The notes under the pieces are model-generated. The model made no database searches, had not been told where the DNA came from, and saw only the letters and a program-made list of their open reading frames with translations. From NCBI RefSeq assembly GCF_016862955.1, contig NZ_BONY01000012.1, forward strand, positions 123,187 to 187,186: a stretch of DNA of 64,000 nt. The letters run 5' to 3'. Position 1 is the stretch's first letter; the number at the start of each line of letters is the position of its first letter. This DNA is from Rhizocola hellebori (GTDB lineage: Bacteria; Actinomycetota; Actinomycetes; Mycobacteriales; Micromonosporaceae). The translations under genes and the position numbers were made by a program. Below, in pieces: positions 17,785-26,967 of the stretch.

Positions 17785-18060
17785 TATGCACGACGCCCCG
17801 CCGCCACCCCTCGACCGACAGGGCATCGGCCGTTTATGTCGTTCCGCCTCAGCTTTTCGGCTTGCAGCATCCTGACATCACACTCAACGACACCAGCTGG
17901 CCGGGGTTACGCGGTTTCTTGGAAACTTTTCGAGGGCGTCTGTGGCTTCCTGCACAACGCGCGCCCCGAGCGCAATCCCGCTCCAGACGGGACCGATAGG
18001 CTGCGGCCATAGGTGCCCGCCCATCCATCATCGGATGCGGGAGTGAGCGAAGAGGTACTA

Positions 18061-19233
18061 GTGGACCTGTACGAATACCAGGGGCGGGATGTCTTCGAGA
18101 AGCACGGCCTGCCCGTGCTCGCCGGAGGCGTCGCACAGACCCCGCAGGAGGCACGAGCCATCGCTGAGCGGCTGGGCCGCGTCGTGGTCAAGGCTCAGGT
18201 GAAGGTCGGTGGCCGCGGCAAGGCCGGCGGCGTGAAGCTCGCGGACAACTCCGATGAGGCCTTCGAGCGCGCGAACGACATCCTCGGGATGGACATCAAG
18301 GGGCATACCGTGCACCGGGTGATGCTCGCCGAGACGGCCAGCATCGCCGAGGAGTACTACTTCTCGTACCTGTTGGACAGGGCCAACCGCACCTTCCTGT
18401 GCATCGCGAGCGTCGCCGGCGGCATGGACATCGAGCAGGTGGCCGTGGAGAGCCCGGACAAGGTCGCCAAGATCGCTATCGACGCCGTGCAGGGCGTGGA
18501 CGAGGCGAAGGCGCGCGAGATCGTGACCGCGGCCCAGTTCCCGGCCGAGGTCGCGGACCAGGTCGTCGACATCGCGGTGAAGCTCTGGCAGACCTTCGTC
18601 GCCGAGGACGCCACCCTGGTAGAGGTCAACCCGCTCGCCAAGACCGACGCCGGCCGGGTGCTGTGCCTGGACGCCAAGGTGACCCTCGACGAGAACGCCG
18701 GCTTCCGCCACGCCGATCACGAGGCCATGGAAGACAAGTCGGCCGTGGACCCGCTGGAGCAGGCGGCGAAGGCGAAAGACCTCAACTACGTCAAGCTCGA
18801 CGGCGAGGTCGGCATCATCGGCAACGGCGCGGGCCTGGTCATGTCCACGCTTGATGTGGTCGCCTACGCGGGCGAGGCCTTCGGTGGGGTCAAGCCCGCC
18901 AACTTCCTCGACATCGGCGGCGGCGCGAGCGCTGAGGTGATGGCCAACGGCCTGGAGATCGTGCTTTCCGACCCGGCCGTGAAGAGCGTCTTCGTCAACG
19001 TCTTCGGCGGCATCACCGCCTGCGACGCGGTCGCCAACGGCATCATCAACGCCTTCGCCCTGCTGGAGAGCAAGGGCGAGACCGTGAACAAGCCGCTGGT
19101 GGTGCGGCTGGACGGCAACAACGCCGAGGCCGGCCGGGCGATCCTGGACGGCGCCAACAACCCGCTGGTGGAGCGGGTAGACACGATGGACGGTGCCGCG
19201 AAGCGCGCTGCCGAGCTCGCGGCAGGGAAGTGA
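18061..19233 (+). CDS. sucC: Succinyl-CoA synthetase, ADP/GDP-forming, beta subunit
   Basis: This 390-aa TCA-cycle enzyme subunit starts at GTG 18061 ([20 protein letters not shown]), agreeing with known SucC N-termini; the frame open from 18013 is only an extension. An ATP-grasp domain covers the N-terminal part ([18 protein letters not shown]). The ligase domain contains [29 protein letters not shown] and [14 protein letters not shown]. It forms a heterodimer or heterotetramer with SucD, encoded 7 nt downstream, and interconverts succinyl-CoA and succinate with nucleotide phosphorylation. Confidence 0.98.
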   Translation: MDLYEYQGRDVFEKHGLPVLAGGVAQTPQEARAIAERLGRVVVKAQVKVGGRGKAGGVKLADNSDEAFERANDILGMDIKGHTVHRVMLAETASIAEEYYFSYLLDRANRTFLCIASVAGGMDIEQVAVESPDKVAKIAIDAVQGVDEAKAREIVTAAQFPAEVADQVVDIAVKLWQTFVAEDATLVEVNPLAKTDAGRVLCLDAKVTLDENAGFRHADHEAMEDKSAVDPLEQAAKAKDLNYVKLDGEVGIIGNGAGLVMSTLDVVAYAGEAFGGVKPANFLDIGGGASAEVMANGLEIVLSDPAVKSVFVNVFGGITACDAVANGIINAFALLESKGETVNKPLVVRLDGNNAEAGRAILDGANNPLVERVDTMDGAAKRAAELAAGK

Positions 19234-19240
19234 TCACGAA

Positions 19241-20122
19241 ATGGCTATCTGGCTCACCAAGGACTCCAAGGTCATCGTTCAGGGCATGACCGGCTCGGAG
19301 GGTTCCAAGCACACCCGGCGCATGCTGGCCGCGGGAACCCACATCGTGGGCGGGGTCAACCCGCGCAAGGCCGGCACCGAAGTCGAATTCGACGGCACCA
19401 GCGTTCCGGTCTTCGGGTCGGTCGCCGACGCGATGGCCAAGACCGGCGCTGACGTGACGGTCATCTTCGTGCCCCCCGCGTTCACCAAGGACGCGGTCCT
19501 GGAGGCCATCGACGCGGGCATCGGGCTCGCCGTGGTCATCACCGAGGGCGTGCCGGTGCACGACACCGCGGTCTTCTGGGCCCACGCCGTGGCCACCGGC
19601 AACAAGACCCGCATCGTCGGCCCGAACTGCCCCGGCATTGCCTCGCCAGGCGCGAGCAACGCCGGCATCATCCCGGCCGACATCGCCGGGTCGGGCCGCA
19701 TCGGCCTGGTCTCGAAGTCGGGAACGCTTACCTACCAGATGATGTACGAGCTTCGCGACATCGGGTTCTCGACCGCGGTCGGCATCGGTGGTGACCCGAT
19801 CATCGGCACCACCCACATCGACGCGCTCGCCGCCTTCCAGGAGGACCCGGAGACGGAGGCGATCGTGATGATCGGCGAAATCGGCGGGGACGCCGAGGAG
19901 CGCGCCGCCGAGTACATCAAGGCGCACGTGACCAAGCCGGTCGTCGGCTACATCGCCGGTTTCACCGCGCCGCCCGGCAAGACCATGGGCCACGCCGGTG
20001 CGATCATCTCGGGCTCGTCCGGTACCGCAGAGGCAAAGAAGGTCGCCCTCGAAGCTGCCGGAGTGAAGGTCGGCAAGACCCCTTCCGAGACCGCGCGGCT
20101 CATGCGCGAGATCATGGGCTGA
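19241..20122 (+). CDS. sucD: Succinyl-CoA synthetase alpha subunit
   Basis: This 293-aa protein starts at ATG 19241 ([15 protein letters not shown]), in keeping with the family. It has the CoA-binding Rossmann fold at the N-terminus ([14 protein letters not shown]), [11 protein letters not shown], and the phosphohistidine loop with H251 in [13 protein letters not shown]. It is coexpressed with sucC and ends just before a strong terminator. Confidence 0.98.
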   Translation: MAIWLTKDSKVIVQGMTGSEGSKHTRRMLAAGTHIVGGVNPRKAGTEVEFDGTSVPVFGSVADAMAKTGADVTVIFVPPAFTKDAVLEAIDAGIGLAVVITEGVPVHDTAVFWAHAVATGNKTRIVGPNCPGIASPGASNAGIIPADIAGSGRIGLVSKSGTLTYQMMYELRDIGFSTAVGIGGDPIIGTTHIDALAAFQEDPETEAIVMIGEIGGDAEERAAEYIKAHVTKPVVGYIAGFTAPPGKTMGHAGAIISGSSGTAEAKKVALEAAGVKVGKTPSETARLMREIMG

Positions 20123-20133
20123 CCGTCGCCTGT

Positions 20134-20172
20134 AAAGGAAGGGACTCCACCACGGTGTGGGTCCCTTCCTTT
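20134..20172. terminator. Terminator between sucD and the DUF4190-like gene pair
   Basis: A perfect 12-bp stem (20134-20145 with 20161-20172) encloses a 15-nt loop. It sits between convergent genes and is T-rich on the plus strand, so it can serve both. Confidence 0.85.
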
Positions 20173-20179
20173 GTCTGTG

Positions 20180-20488
20180 TCAGCGGTTTAGCCAGGCGCC
20201 GGTGCCGCCGAGACAGGCGAAGATGATTCCGCTGACCACGCTCAGCGCCAGAATTCCTATGCCGAGCCAGAGGGCCACCTTGCCCAGGGTCTCGTCCTTG
20301 CCGAACTTTCGTGACTCCTGCATGGACAGGTAGCCGAACAGAATGCCCAGCAACGGACAGCAGAAGATCGCCGTGATGATGCCGATCCAGCCGAATACCT
20401 GGGCGTTGTCCCGGGTCGGGACAGCGCCAGGCTGAACTGGGCCCACCGGCTCCGGCGGCTGCATGGGTGGTGGCAATGACTCAGACAT
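20180..20488 (-). CDS. Small DUF4190-like membrane protein
   Basis: This 102-aa protein has a Pro-rich cytoplasmic N-terminus and two membrane helices (about 32-55 and 72-95). These are separated by a short charged loop (MQESRKFGKDETLGK). The first helix carries a CC pair (IFCCPLLGILFG). It follows the 82-aa homologue by 7 nt, so the two are co-transcribed. The function of the family is not established. Confidence 0.8.
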   Translation of the reverse strand: MSESLPPPMQPPEPVGPVQPGAVPTRDNAQVFGWIGIITAIFCCPLLGILFGYLSMQESRKFGKDETLGKVALWLGIGILALSVVSGIIFACLGGTGAWLNR

Positions 20489-20495
20489 GGGTCAT

Positions 20496-20744
20496 CTACC
20501 TGTTCACGTTCCAGATGAAGCCGCCGATGATGTTCAGCACTCCAATGACGATGGCGATCCATCCCAGAACCGGGGACTTGCCCCACTTCTTGGCCTGCAT
20601 GATCGACAGAATGCCGAAGATCAGGCCGAGGATGCCGCAGCACAGGCCACCGATAATGCCGATCCAGCCGAATAGGCCGGTGTTGTCCTTGCCCACCGGC
20701 TGGACTGGCTGAGCCATCGGCGGCGGAGGCGGTGTATAGGTCAT
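20496..20744 (-). CDS. Small DUF4190-like membrane protein
   Basis: This 82-aa protein has a short Pro-rich start (MTYTPPPPPMAQPVQPV) and two membrane helices joined by MQAKKWGKSPVLG. It has a CC pair in helix 1 (GGLCCGILG). It is the first gene of a two-gene unit and diverges from the PerM-like gene at 20825. Three homologous proteins lie within 3 kb. Function unknown. Confidence 0.78.
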   Translation of the reverse strand: MTYTPPPPPMAQPVQPVGKDNTGLFGWIGIIGGLCCGILGLIFGILSIMQAKKWGKSPVLGWIAIVIGVLNIIGGFIWNVNR

Positions 20745-20824
20745 GAACGCAGACTAACGGCGCAAAAAGGGCGGCGCGGCAACTTCGTAGTTATCCAGGG
20801 CTCTTTGTGGTTGAGTGATTTACG

Positions 20825-22129
20825 ATGACCACCCCGCACGACCTAATTGGCCCCCAGCCTCGTCCGAGCGACGAAGAGCTCGCGGCGATGCCCACCGTTC
20901 GCATTCCGTGGCAACGGCCCTTGCCGCGCAAGGCCCCGCGTCCCGGCGCGCCACTGGTCGTCGCCGCGCTCATCAACACCGGTTGGGCCACGCTCATTTC
21001 TGTGTCGGCGATGATTTTGTTGGTACTGACGGCGAGGTTCACGCTCGGCCAGAAGCCCAACGGGGCGGAGGTGACCGTCGCGCTCGCCGGATGGCTGCTG
21101 GCGCACGGAGCCCCGCTCACGGCGCCGATCGGCAAGCTCGCGGTGGCGCCCCTTGCCGTGACACTGCTTGCGGCGTGGCGCCTGAGCCGCGCCGGGGTGC
21201 ACACCGCGCGGGGCATCGGAGCGCGCGGCAGCGGATCGGTCCTCACCGCCGCCTACGTGGCGGGTGCGATCGGGATCGTCTACGGCGTCATCGGATTCGC
21301 CGTCGGGCTCGTCGTCGACCGGCCCGGTCTGGCCGTGACACCGTGGCGGGCCGGTTTGCATCTGCTCGTGGTGGGCGCGGCCGCTGCGTTCATCGGCTCG
21401 CTGCGCATCACCGGCGCGGTGCGCACGATCGCGCGGGCCACCCCACAGCTGTTTCGCGATGCCATCCGGACAGGAGTTGTTGGCGCGCTGATGGTTCTGG
21501 GCGCGGGCGCCGGGCTGTGCGGGCTCGCGGTGGCGCTCAACGGAAGCGACGCCTTGGAACTGTTCCGCGCGTTCCCCTCCGGTGTCGCCGGACAGGCCGG
21601 AGTCACCATGGTCTGCCTCGCCTTCGCGCCCAACTTCGCCGTTTGGGCGAGCGCGTACCTGCTCGGGCCGGGCTTCGTCATCGGCTCAGGGACAGTGGTG
21701 CGCGCAGGCGGAGTGGTGATTGGAGAAATGCCACCGCTTCCCGTGCTCGCGGGGATTCCCCATGCGCCGCTGGACAATGTGCTCTCGTCCATGCTCGCGG
21801 TGCCGTTGCTGCTCGGATCGGTGGCCGGTTTTCTCCTGGTACGCAGGCGGTTGCGGCCGCGCCGGACGCGGGCCGGGGACACCGTGCTGCCCACTCCCAA
21901 CTGGTGGCGGATGCTTGGCTCGGCCGCGGTCGCCGGTCCGGTGGCCGGTCTGGTGATCGGGGCGATGACGCTCGCGGGCAGTGGCAGGCTCGACGGCGGC
22001 AAACCCTTCCCGGTGGGCGCGGTCGCCTGGCAGACCGCGCTGTCGGCCGCTGTCGCGATCGGACTCGGTGCCGTGCTTGCGGTCGCGGCGGCGTGTGGCC
22101 GGCGCTGGATCAGCGATCGTCCACATTGA
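20825..22129 (+). CDS. DUF6350 / PerM-like integral membrane protein
   Basis: This 434-aa protein has about ten predicted membrane helices after a cytoplasmic N-terminus. Order of neighbours (sucCD upstream, purN and purH downstream) and length match mycobacterial Rv0955 (PerM), which is linked to cell division and persistence. Homology is inferred from the helix pattern and synteny, since there is no sharp motif. No Shine-Dalgarno sequence is visible before the ATG, so a leaderless transcript is possible. Confidence 0.8.
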   Translation: MTTPHDLIGPQPRPSDEELAAMPTVRIPWQRPLPRKAPRPGAPLVVAALINTGWATLISVSAMILLVLTARFTLGQKPNGAEVTVALAGWLLAHGAPLTAPIGKLAVAPLAVTLLAAWRLSRAGVHTARGIGARGSGSVLTAAYVAGAIGIVYGVIGFAVGLVVDRPGLAVTPWRAGLHLLVVGAAAAFIGSLRITGAVRTIARATPQLFRDAIRTGVVGALMVLGAGAGLCGLAVALNGSDALELFRAFPSGVAGQAGVTMVCLAFAPNFAVWASAYLLGPGFVIGSGTVVRAGGVVIGEMPPLPVLAGIPHAPLDNVLSSMLAVPLLLGSVAGFLLVRRRLRPRRTRAGDTVLPTPNWWRMLGSAAVAGPVAGLVIGAMTLAGSGRLDGGKPFPVGAVAWQTALSAAVAIGLGAVLAVAAACGRRWISDRPH

Positions 22130-22135
22130 AAAGAG

Positions 22136-22163
22136 AAGCCACACCCATGGGTGGGTGTGGCTT
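22136..22163. terminator. Intrinsic terminator after the PerM-like gene
   Basis: AAGCCACACCCA (22136-22147) pairs perfectly with 22152-22163 around a TGGG loop. TTTCTT follows on the plus strand. The gene at 22180-22413 converges on it, so it may act both ways. Confidence 0.88.
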
Positions 22164-22179
22164 TCTTGAGTGGGGCTGA

Positions 22180-22413
22180 TCAGCTCCCGAAGTAGCCGTT
22201 GCCGGTAACGGTGAGGATGAGGTTCACCACGATGACAAGTCCCGCGAGGGCAAAGGCGACGTAGGCCAGGGTCGGCTGCTTGCCGCTCTTCTTGGCTTCC
22301 ATCATGGAAAGCACGCCGAAGACGATGCCGAGCAGGGGGCAGCAGAAGAAGACGATGCCAAGCACGCCCCAGAGGGTGGTCTTGTCGTTCGGAACCGCAG
22401 CCGGTTGAGTCAT
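22180..22413 (-). CDS. Small DUF4190-like membrane protein
   Basis: This 77-aa protein starts at ATG 22413, where AAAAGGAGAA lies upstream; the frame continues to 22563 but that part is not credible. It has two helices (VFFCCPLLGIVFGVLSMM and LAYVAFALAGLVIVVNLIL) around MEAKKSGKQPT. The FCCPLLGI motif is almost the same as in the 102-aa homologue at 20180-20488. Function unknown. Confidence 0.8.
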   Translation of the reverse strand: MTQPAAVPNDKTTLWGVLGIVFFCCPLLGIVFGVLSMMEAKKSGKQPTLAYVAFALAGLVIVVNLILTVTGNGYFGS

Positions 22414-22561
22414 GAATGTTCTCCTTTTGAGGGATGTGCCCGCGGCGCCGCCTCGGCGCGCGCTCAGGCGTACATGTTGTCGACCCTGGTGCAGATGGTC
22501 AAGTCCCGACCCCCGATCGATCGACGACACGCGGAGTGTAGTGGTGAACCCGGACATACGC

Positions 22562-22597
22562 ATGTGGAGGGAAGTCCGGCGGGACCTCCCTCCACAT
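22562..22597 (-). terminator. Probable terminator of the proline-rich membrane protein gene
   Basis: ATGTGGAGGG (22562-22571) pairs with CCCTCCACAT (22588-22597), and the stem continues inward with one mismatch. It lies just downstream of the minus-strand stop at 22610. Confidence 0.6.
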
Positions 22598-22609
22598 TGG
22601 TGGCGGCTG

Positions 22610-23626
22610 TTACTGGTCTACGTACTCGTTGTATTGATCCGTGATGCGGCTGTCCCAGTCTGTGGTTAGGCCGCAGATCGCGCCGATGATGGCGAGAACG
22701 CCGAGAACAATGCCCACCCACGCCAGCCACTTGTGGCTCGCCTGGCCCTTGTTGACCCGCATCAGGTGCATGACGCCGAGGATGATGGCTGGAATGCCGC
22801 CGATGAAGGGCGCGCCGTTGAGCCATGGGCAACAGCAACATCCGGTGCCGATGATGCCGAAGGCCAGCGATAGGTAACCAAGCAGGTTCATCCGGTTGTT
22901 GTTGCCGCGGCCGTAGACGGCGCCGGTCGGCGGGACCGGCGGCGGGGGCGCGCCGACGGGCGGCACCGGCGGAATTGGCACAGCCGGCGGCTGGGTGCCC
23001 GGGTCCGGGACTTGTGGCGGCGACATCCCGGGGATGGTGTCGCCGTCGGGTGGCACCGGCGGCCTTGGCATCTCGGTGACCGGCCCGGGCGGCGGCACGG
23101 GCGGCACCGGCACCGGCGGCGGCGGGACGGGTGGCGGCATGGGCGGTTCGGGGGGCATTGGTGGCGCGGGCGGCATGGGCGCGGGTGGCTCGGGCGGTGT
23201 TGGCGCAGGTGGGAAAGGTGGCTCCGGCGGCACCGCACCAGGCGGCGGGGTCGGCTCAGGGGCGGGGTAACCCTCGCCGTTGCCAGGTTCCGGTGGTCCG
23301 GTCGGCCCGGTGGCCATGGCCGGCGGCGGGAAGGGGGTGACCGGGTCGGGCGGCGGGGTTGGGTAGCCCTCGTCGTTGCCGGGTTCCGGTGGTCCGGTCG
23401 GCCCGGTGGCCATCGGCGGTGGCGGGAGGGGGGTGACCGCGCTGGGCGGCGGAACGCTGGGAATGGTGGGGGCGGGCGGAACCGGTGGCGCCGGGGGAAC
23501 CGGCGGTGGGGGAGGCGGGACCGGGGGCGGTGGAGGCGGTGGGATGGTCGCGTCAGGGAACCCCGTCGGGGTGGGTGGCTCAGGAATCTCCGGCACGTCG
23601 TCCGGGGTATTTGGCGGTTGCGTCAT
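22610..23626 (-). CDS. Proline-rich protein with C-terminal DUF4190-like membrane domain
   Basis: In this 338-aa protein the first ~235 residues are extremely Pro-rich and contain two copies of a unit reading MATGPTGPPEPGN-EGYP. The last ~100 residues form two or three membrane helices with a run of four cysteines (GTGCCCCPWL) and a MRVNKGQASH loop. These align with the small DUF4190-like proteins nearby. ATG 23626 is used; a GTG at 23641 is the alternative. The Pro-rich part is probably cytoplasmic and could bind partners. Function unknown. Confidence 0.75.
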   Translation of the reverse strand: MTQPPNTPDDVPEIPEPPTPTGFPDATIPPPPPPPVPPPPPPVPPAPPVPPAPTIPSVPPPSAVTPLPPPPMATGPTGPPEPGNDEGYPTPPPDPVTPFPPPAMATGPTGPPEPGNGEGYPAPEPTPPPGAVPPEPPFPPAPTPPEPPAPMPPAPPMPPEPPMPPPVPPPPVPVPPVPPPGPVTEMPRPPVPPDGDTIPGMSPPQVPDPGTQPPAVPIPPVPPVGAPPPPVPPTGAVYGRGNNNRMNLLGYLSLAFGIIGTGCCCCPWLNGAPFIGGIPAIILGVMHLMRVNKGQASHKWLAWVGIVLGVLAIIGAICGLTTDWDSRITDQYNEYVDQ

Positions 23627-23728
23627 GGTCCCAATATCCACTTATATGGTCCCTTTGTCCCGTAAAACACCCGAATACCTGTCGTACCCCAGCTCAGAAG
23701 CTGAATGCACGCCGGATAGGGTGCTCTC

Positions 23729-24334
23729 GTGACCGCCCGCCTCGTCGTCCTGGTCTCCGGCTCGGGCTCGAATCTCCAAGCGCTTCTGGACGCGTCCCGC
23801 GATCCCTCGTACGGTGCGAAGGTGGTGGCTGTCGGAGCGGACCGCTTCGAGATCGCCGGCTTGGCCCGCGCCGAGGCGGCCGAGGTGCCGACCTTTGTCT
23901 GCCGGGTGGCAGACTTCGCCACCCGCGATCTCTGGGACAAGGCGCTCACCGAGGCGGCCGTCCAGCACCAGCCGGACCTCGTCATCTCGGCGGGCTTCCT
24001 CAAGCTGGTCGGGCCCGAGTTCCTGCGCGCCTTCGGCGGTCGCTATCTCAACACCCACAACGCTTTGCTGCCCTCGTTTCCGGGCATCCACGGCCCGCGT
24101 GATGCCCTCGCCTACGGTGTGAAGGTGAGCGGGGCGACCCTGTTCATCGTCGATGAGGGGGTCGACACCGGAGCGATCATCGCGCAGGTCGCTGTCCCGG
24201 TTCTCGACGAGGACACCGAGGAGACGCTAACCGAGCGCATCAAGGTGGTGGAGCGGGAGCAGCTCGTCGAATACGTTGGCCGGATGGCCCGTGATGGATG
24301 GACCCTCAACGGAAGAAAGGTCACTGTTCCGTGA
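23729..24334 (+). CDS. purN: Phosphoribosylglycinamide formyltransferase
   Basis: This 201-aa purine-pathway enzyme transfers formyl from 10-formyl-THF to GAR. The N-terminal phosphate loop ([14 protein letters not shown]), the catalytic Asn-His region ([13 protein letters not shown]) and [10 protein letters not shown] with the catalytic Asp are present. GTG start. The stop overlaps the purH start by 4 bp (GTGA), so the two genes are translationally coupled. Confidence 0.97.
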   Translation: MTARLVVLVSGSGSNLQALLDASRDPSYGAKVVAVGADRFEIAGLARAEAAEVPTFVCRVADFATRDLWDKALTEAAVQHQPDLVISAGFLKLVGPEFLRAFGGRYLNTHNALLPSFPGIHGPRDALAYGVKVSGATLFIVDEGVDTGAIIAQVAVPVLDEDTEETLTERIKVVEREQLVEYVGRMARDGWTLNGRKVTVP

Positions 24335-25869
24335 TTAGACGTGCGCTGATCAGCGTATACGACAAAACCGGACTCACTGAGCTCGCGTTAAGGCTCGCTG
24401 AGGCGAAAGTGGAGATCGTGTCGACCGGGTCCACCGCGGCGCACATCGAGTCGGCCGGCGTACCGGTGACCCGTGTGGAGGAGCTGACCGGGTTTCCCGA
24501 GTGCCTCGATGGCCGGGTCAAAACCCTTCACCCGAAGGTGCACGCCGGTCTGCTAGCCGACATGCGTCTTGACACGCATCGGGCGCAGCTGGCCGAGCTG
24601 GGGATCCAGCCCTTTGAGCTGCTCGTCTCCAACCTGTACCCGTTCCAGCAGACCGTCGCCTCGGGAGCATCCATCGAGGAGTGCGTCGAGCAGATCGATA
24701 TCGGCGGGCCGGCCATGGTCCGGGCCGCGGCCAAGAACCACGCCAACGTCGCGGTCGTCACCTCCCCGCTGCTCTACGACCTGGTGGCCTCGGCGCTGGA
24801 GCGAGGCGGCTTCAACGACGAGGAACGCCGCATCCTCGCCGCGCGGGCTTTCGCTGACATCGCCGACTATGACGTCGCTGTCGCGCAGTGGTGCGCGCAG
24901 GAGCTCGCGCCCAGCGAGCAGTGGTGGCCCGAGTTCGCCGGTCTTGCCGTGCGCCGTTCCGCTGTCCTGCGCTACGGCGAGAACCCCCACCAGAAGGCGG
25001 CTCTCTACACCGAAGCCGGTGGACGTGGCCTGGCCCAGGCGGATCAGCTTGGCGGCAAGGAGATGTCCTACAACAACTACATCGACGCCGACGCCGCCTG
25101 GCGCGCCGCGCACGACTTCGATCGGCCGGCGGTGGCCATCATCAAGCACCAGAACCCTTGCGGGATAGCCATTTCCGACGGCGACATCGCGGAGGCGCAT
25201 CGCAAGGCGCACGCCTGCGACCCGCTGTCGGCCTTCGGCGGCGTGATCGCGACCAACGCCACGGTGACCGTCGAGATGGCCAAGCAGGTGGCGGAGATCA
25301 TCACCGAGGTCATCGTCGCGCCGTCCTATGAGGACGGAGCGGTGGACATCCTTTCCGCCCGTAAAGCTCTGCGCGTGCTCAGGGCCCCCGCGTTCGAGCC
25401 GAACATGGTGGAGTTGCGCCAGATTTCCGGTGGCTACCTGACGCAGACCCGCGACGACATGGCCGCTCCCGGCGACGACCCCGCCAACTGGACCCTCGTG
25501 GCAGGCGCGGCGGCGTCGCCGGAACAGTTGGAGGACTTGGCTTTCGCGTGGACAGCGGTGCGGGCGGTCAAGTCCAACGCCATCCTGCTCGCCTCGGGCG
25601 GCGCCTCGGTCGGGGTCGGCATGGGTCAGGTCAACCGGGTCGATTCGTGCCGCCTGGCGGTGACCCGCGCGGGCGATCGCGCCAAGGGCGCGGTAGCCGC
25701 CTCCGACGCCTACTTCCCTTTCCCCGACGGCATTCAGGTGCTCATCGACGCCGGAGTTTCAGCGGTCGTCCAACCCGGCGGCTCGATCCGCGACGAGCTG
25801 ACAATCGAAGCCGCGCAGGCGGCCGGAATCACCCTCTACCTCACCGGCTCCCGTCACTTCTTCCACTGA
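24331..25869 (+). CDS. purH: Bifunctional AICAR transformylase / IMP cyclohydrolase
   Basis: This 512-aa enzyme catalyses the last two steps to IMP. GTG 24331 ([15 protein letters not shown]) overlaps the purN stop. The N-terminal MGS-like cyclohydrolase domain has [13 protein letters not shown] and [13 protein letters not shown]. The transformylase domain has [20 protein letters not shown] and [11 protein letters not shown]. The C-terminus SRHFFH is typical. A strong hairpin follows. Confidence 0.98.
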   Translation: MIRRALISVYDKTGLTELALRLAEAKVEIVSTGSTAAHIESAGVPVTRVEELTGFPECLDGRVKTLHPKVHAGLLADMRLDTHRAQLAELGIQPFELLVSNLYPFQQTVASGASIEECVEQIDIGGPAMVRAAAKNHANVAVVTSPLLYDLVASALERGGFNDEERRILAARAFADIADYDVAVAQWCAQELAPSEQWWPEFAGLAVRRSAVLRYGENPHQKAALYTEAGGRGLAQADQLGGKEMSYNNYIDADAAWRAAHDFDRPAVAIIKHQNPCGIAISDGDIAEAHRKAHACDPLSAFGGVIATNATVTVEMAKQVAEIITEVIVAPSYEDGAVDILSARKALRVLRAPAFEPNMVELRQISGGYLTQTRDDMAAPGDDPANWTLVAGAAASPEQLEDLAFAWTAVRAVKSNAILLASGGASVGVGMGQVNRVDSCRLAVTRAGDRAKGAVAASDAYFPFPDGIQVLIDAGVSAVVQPGGSIRDELTIEAAQAAGITLYLTGSRHFFH

Positions 25870-25894
25870 GTTTCTAAAGCGCTGGAAGCACGGA

Positions 25895-25933
25895 GGGGTC
25901 GTTCGCCGCATGGGAATTGCGGCGAGCGACCCC
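25895..25933. terminator. Bidirectional terminator between purH and the second importer operon
   Basis: A 16-bp stem (25895-25910 with 25918-25933, one G-T pair) with a 7-nt loop lies between convergent transcription units. Confidence 0.85.
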
Positions 25934-25956
25934 GACGGACCGGCGTATAAAAGGGT

Positions 25957-26967
25957 TTAAGCCACCACGTGCCTCAGCTCGGCGAAGTGGCAGGCCGAGG
26001 GGTGGGGCTCGACGGCGCGGCGGATGAGCAAAGGCTCCTCGGTGGCGCATTTCTCTTGGGCTTTCCAGCAACGGGTGCGGAAACGGCAGCCCGACGGCGG
26101 GTTGGCCGGGGACGGGACGTCGCCTTCCAAGCGGATGATGTCGCGGTGCAGGCGAGCGTCGGGGTCGGGCATCGGGACAGCCGATAGCAACGCCTGGGTG
26201 TAAGGGTGCGTCGGGCGTTGGTAGATCTCGTCTTCGGTGCCGATCTCGACAATCTTGCCCAGGTACATGACGCCGACCCGGTCGGAGATGTGGCGCACCA
26301 CCGACAGGTCGTGCGCGATGAAGATGTAGCTGAGCGCCAGCTCGTTCTGCAGCTTCTCCAACAGGTTGATGACCTGAGCCTGGATCGACACGTCGAGGGC
26401 GGACACCGGCTCGTCGCAGACGATGATCTCGGGTTTGAGCGCGAGCGCGCGGGCGATGCCGATGCGCTGGCGCTGCCCACCGGAGAACTGGTGCGGGTAG
26501 CGGTTGATGTGCTCCGGGTTCAGGCCGACCAGCTCCAGCAGCTCTTGGATGCGCCGGCTGCGGTCGCCCTTCGGGGCCACCTCGGTGTGAATGTTGTACG
26601 GCTCGCCGATGATGTCGCCGACCGTCATGCGCGGGTTGAGCGAGGTGTAGGGATCCTGCATCACCATCTGCACGTTGCGGCGCAACCTGCGCAGCTCCCC
26701 GCCGGACATCTTGAAGATGTCCTTGTCGTTGAGGATGGCCCGGCCGGAGGTCGGATGCTCAAGGCGCATAAGGAGTTTGGCCAGAGTCGACTTACCGCAA
26801 CCCGACTCGCCAACGATGCCAAGGGTTTCGCCGCGGTGCAGCTCGAAGCTGACCCCGTCGACCGCTTGCACGGCACCGATTTTCTTCTTGAACAGGATGC
26901 CCTGCGTGATGGAGAAGTGCTTGACCAGGTTCTCCACCCGCAGGATCGGCTCACCCAAGGTTGCCAT
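25957..26967 (-). CDS. Peptide ABC transporter ATPase, DppF/OppF type (second operon)
   Basis: This 336-aa protein has Walker A GESGCGKS, signature FSGGQRQR, Walker B IIVCDEPVSALD and the C-terminal GCRFRTRCWKAQEKC segment. It is closely similar over its length to the product of 6362-7372. It is the last gene of a five-gene minus-strand operon and overlaps the DppD-type gene by 17 bp. It supplies ATP hydrolysis for solute import. Confidence 0.95.
   Translation of the reverse strand: MATLGEPILRVENLVKHFSITQGILFKKKIGAVQAVDGVSFELHRGETLGIVGESGCGKSTLAKLLMRLEHPTSGRAILNDKDIFKMSGGELRRLRRNVQMVMQDPYTSLNPRMTVGDIIGEPYNIHTEVAPKGDRSRRIQELLELVGLNPEHINRYPHQFSGGQRQRIGIARALALKPEIIVCDEPVSALDVSIQAQVINLLEKLQNELALSYIFIAHDLSVVRHISDRVGVMYLGKIVEIGTEDEIYQRPTHPYTQALLSAVPMPDPDARLHRDIIRLEGDVPSPANPPSGCRFRTRCWKAQEKCATEEPLLIRRAVEPHPSACHFAELRHVVA

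Noticed and set aside
22995..23665. Plus-strand glycine/arginine-rich open frames opposite the proline-rich protein
   Set aside because: They are mirror images of Pro codons; the minus-strand frame ends in a credible membrane domain.
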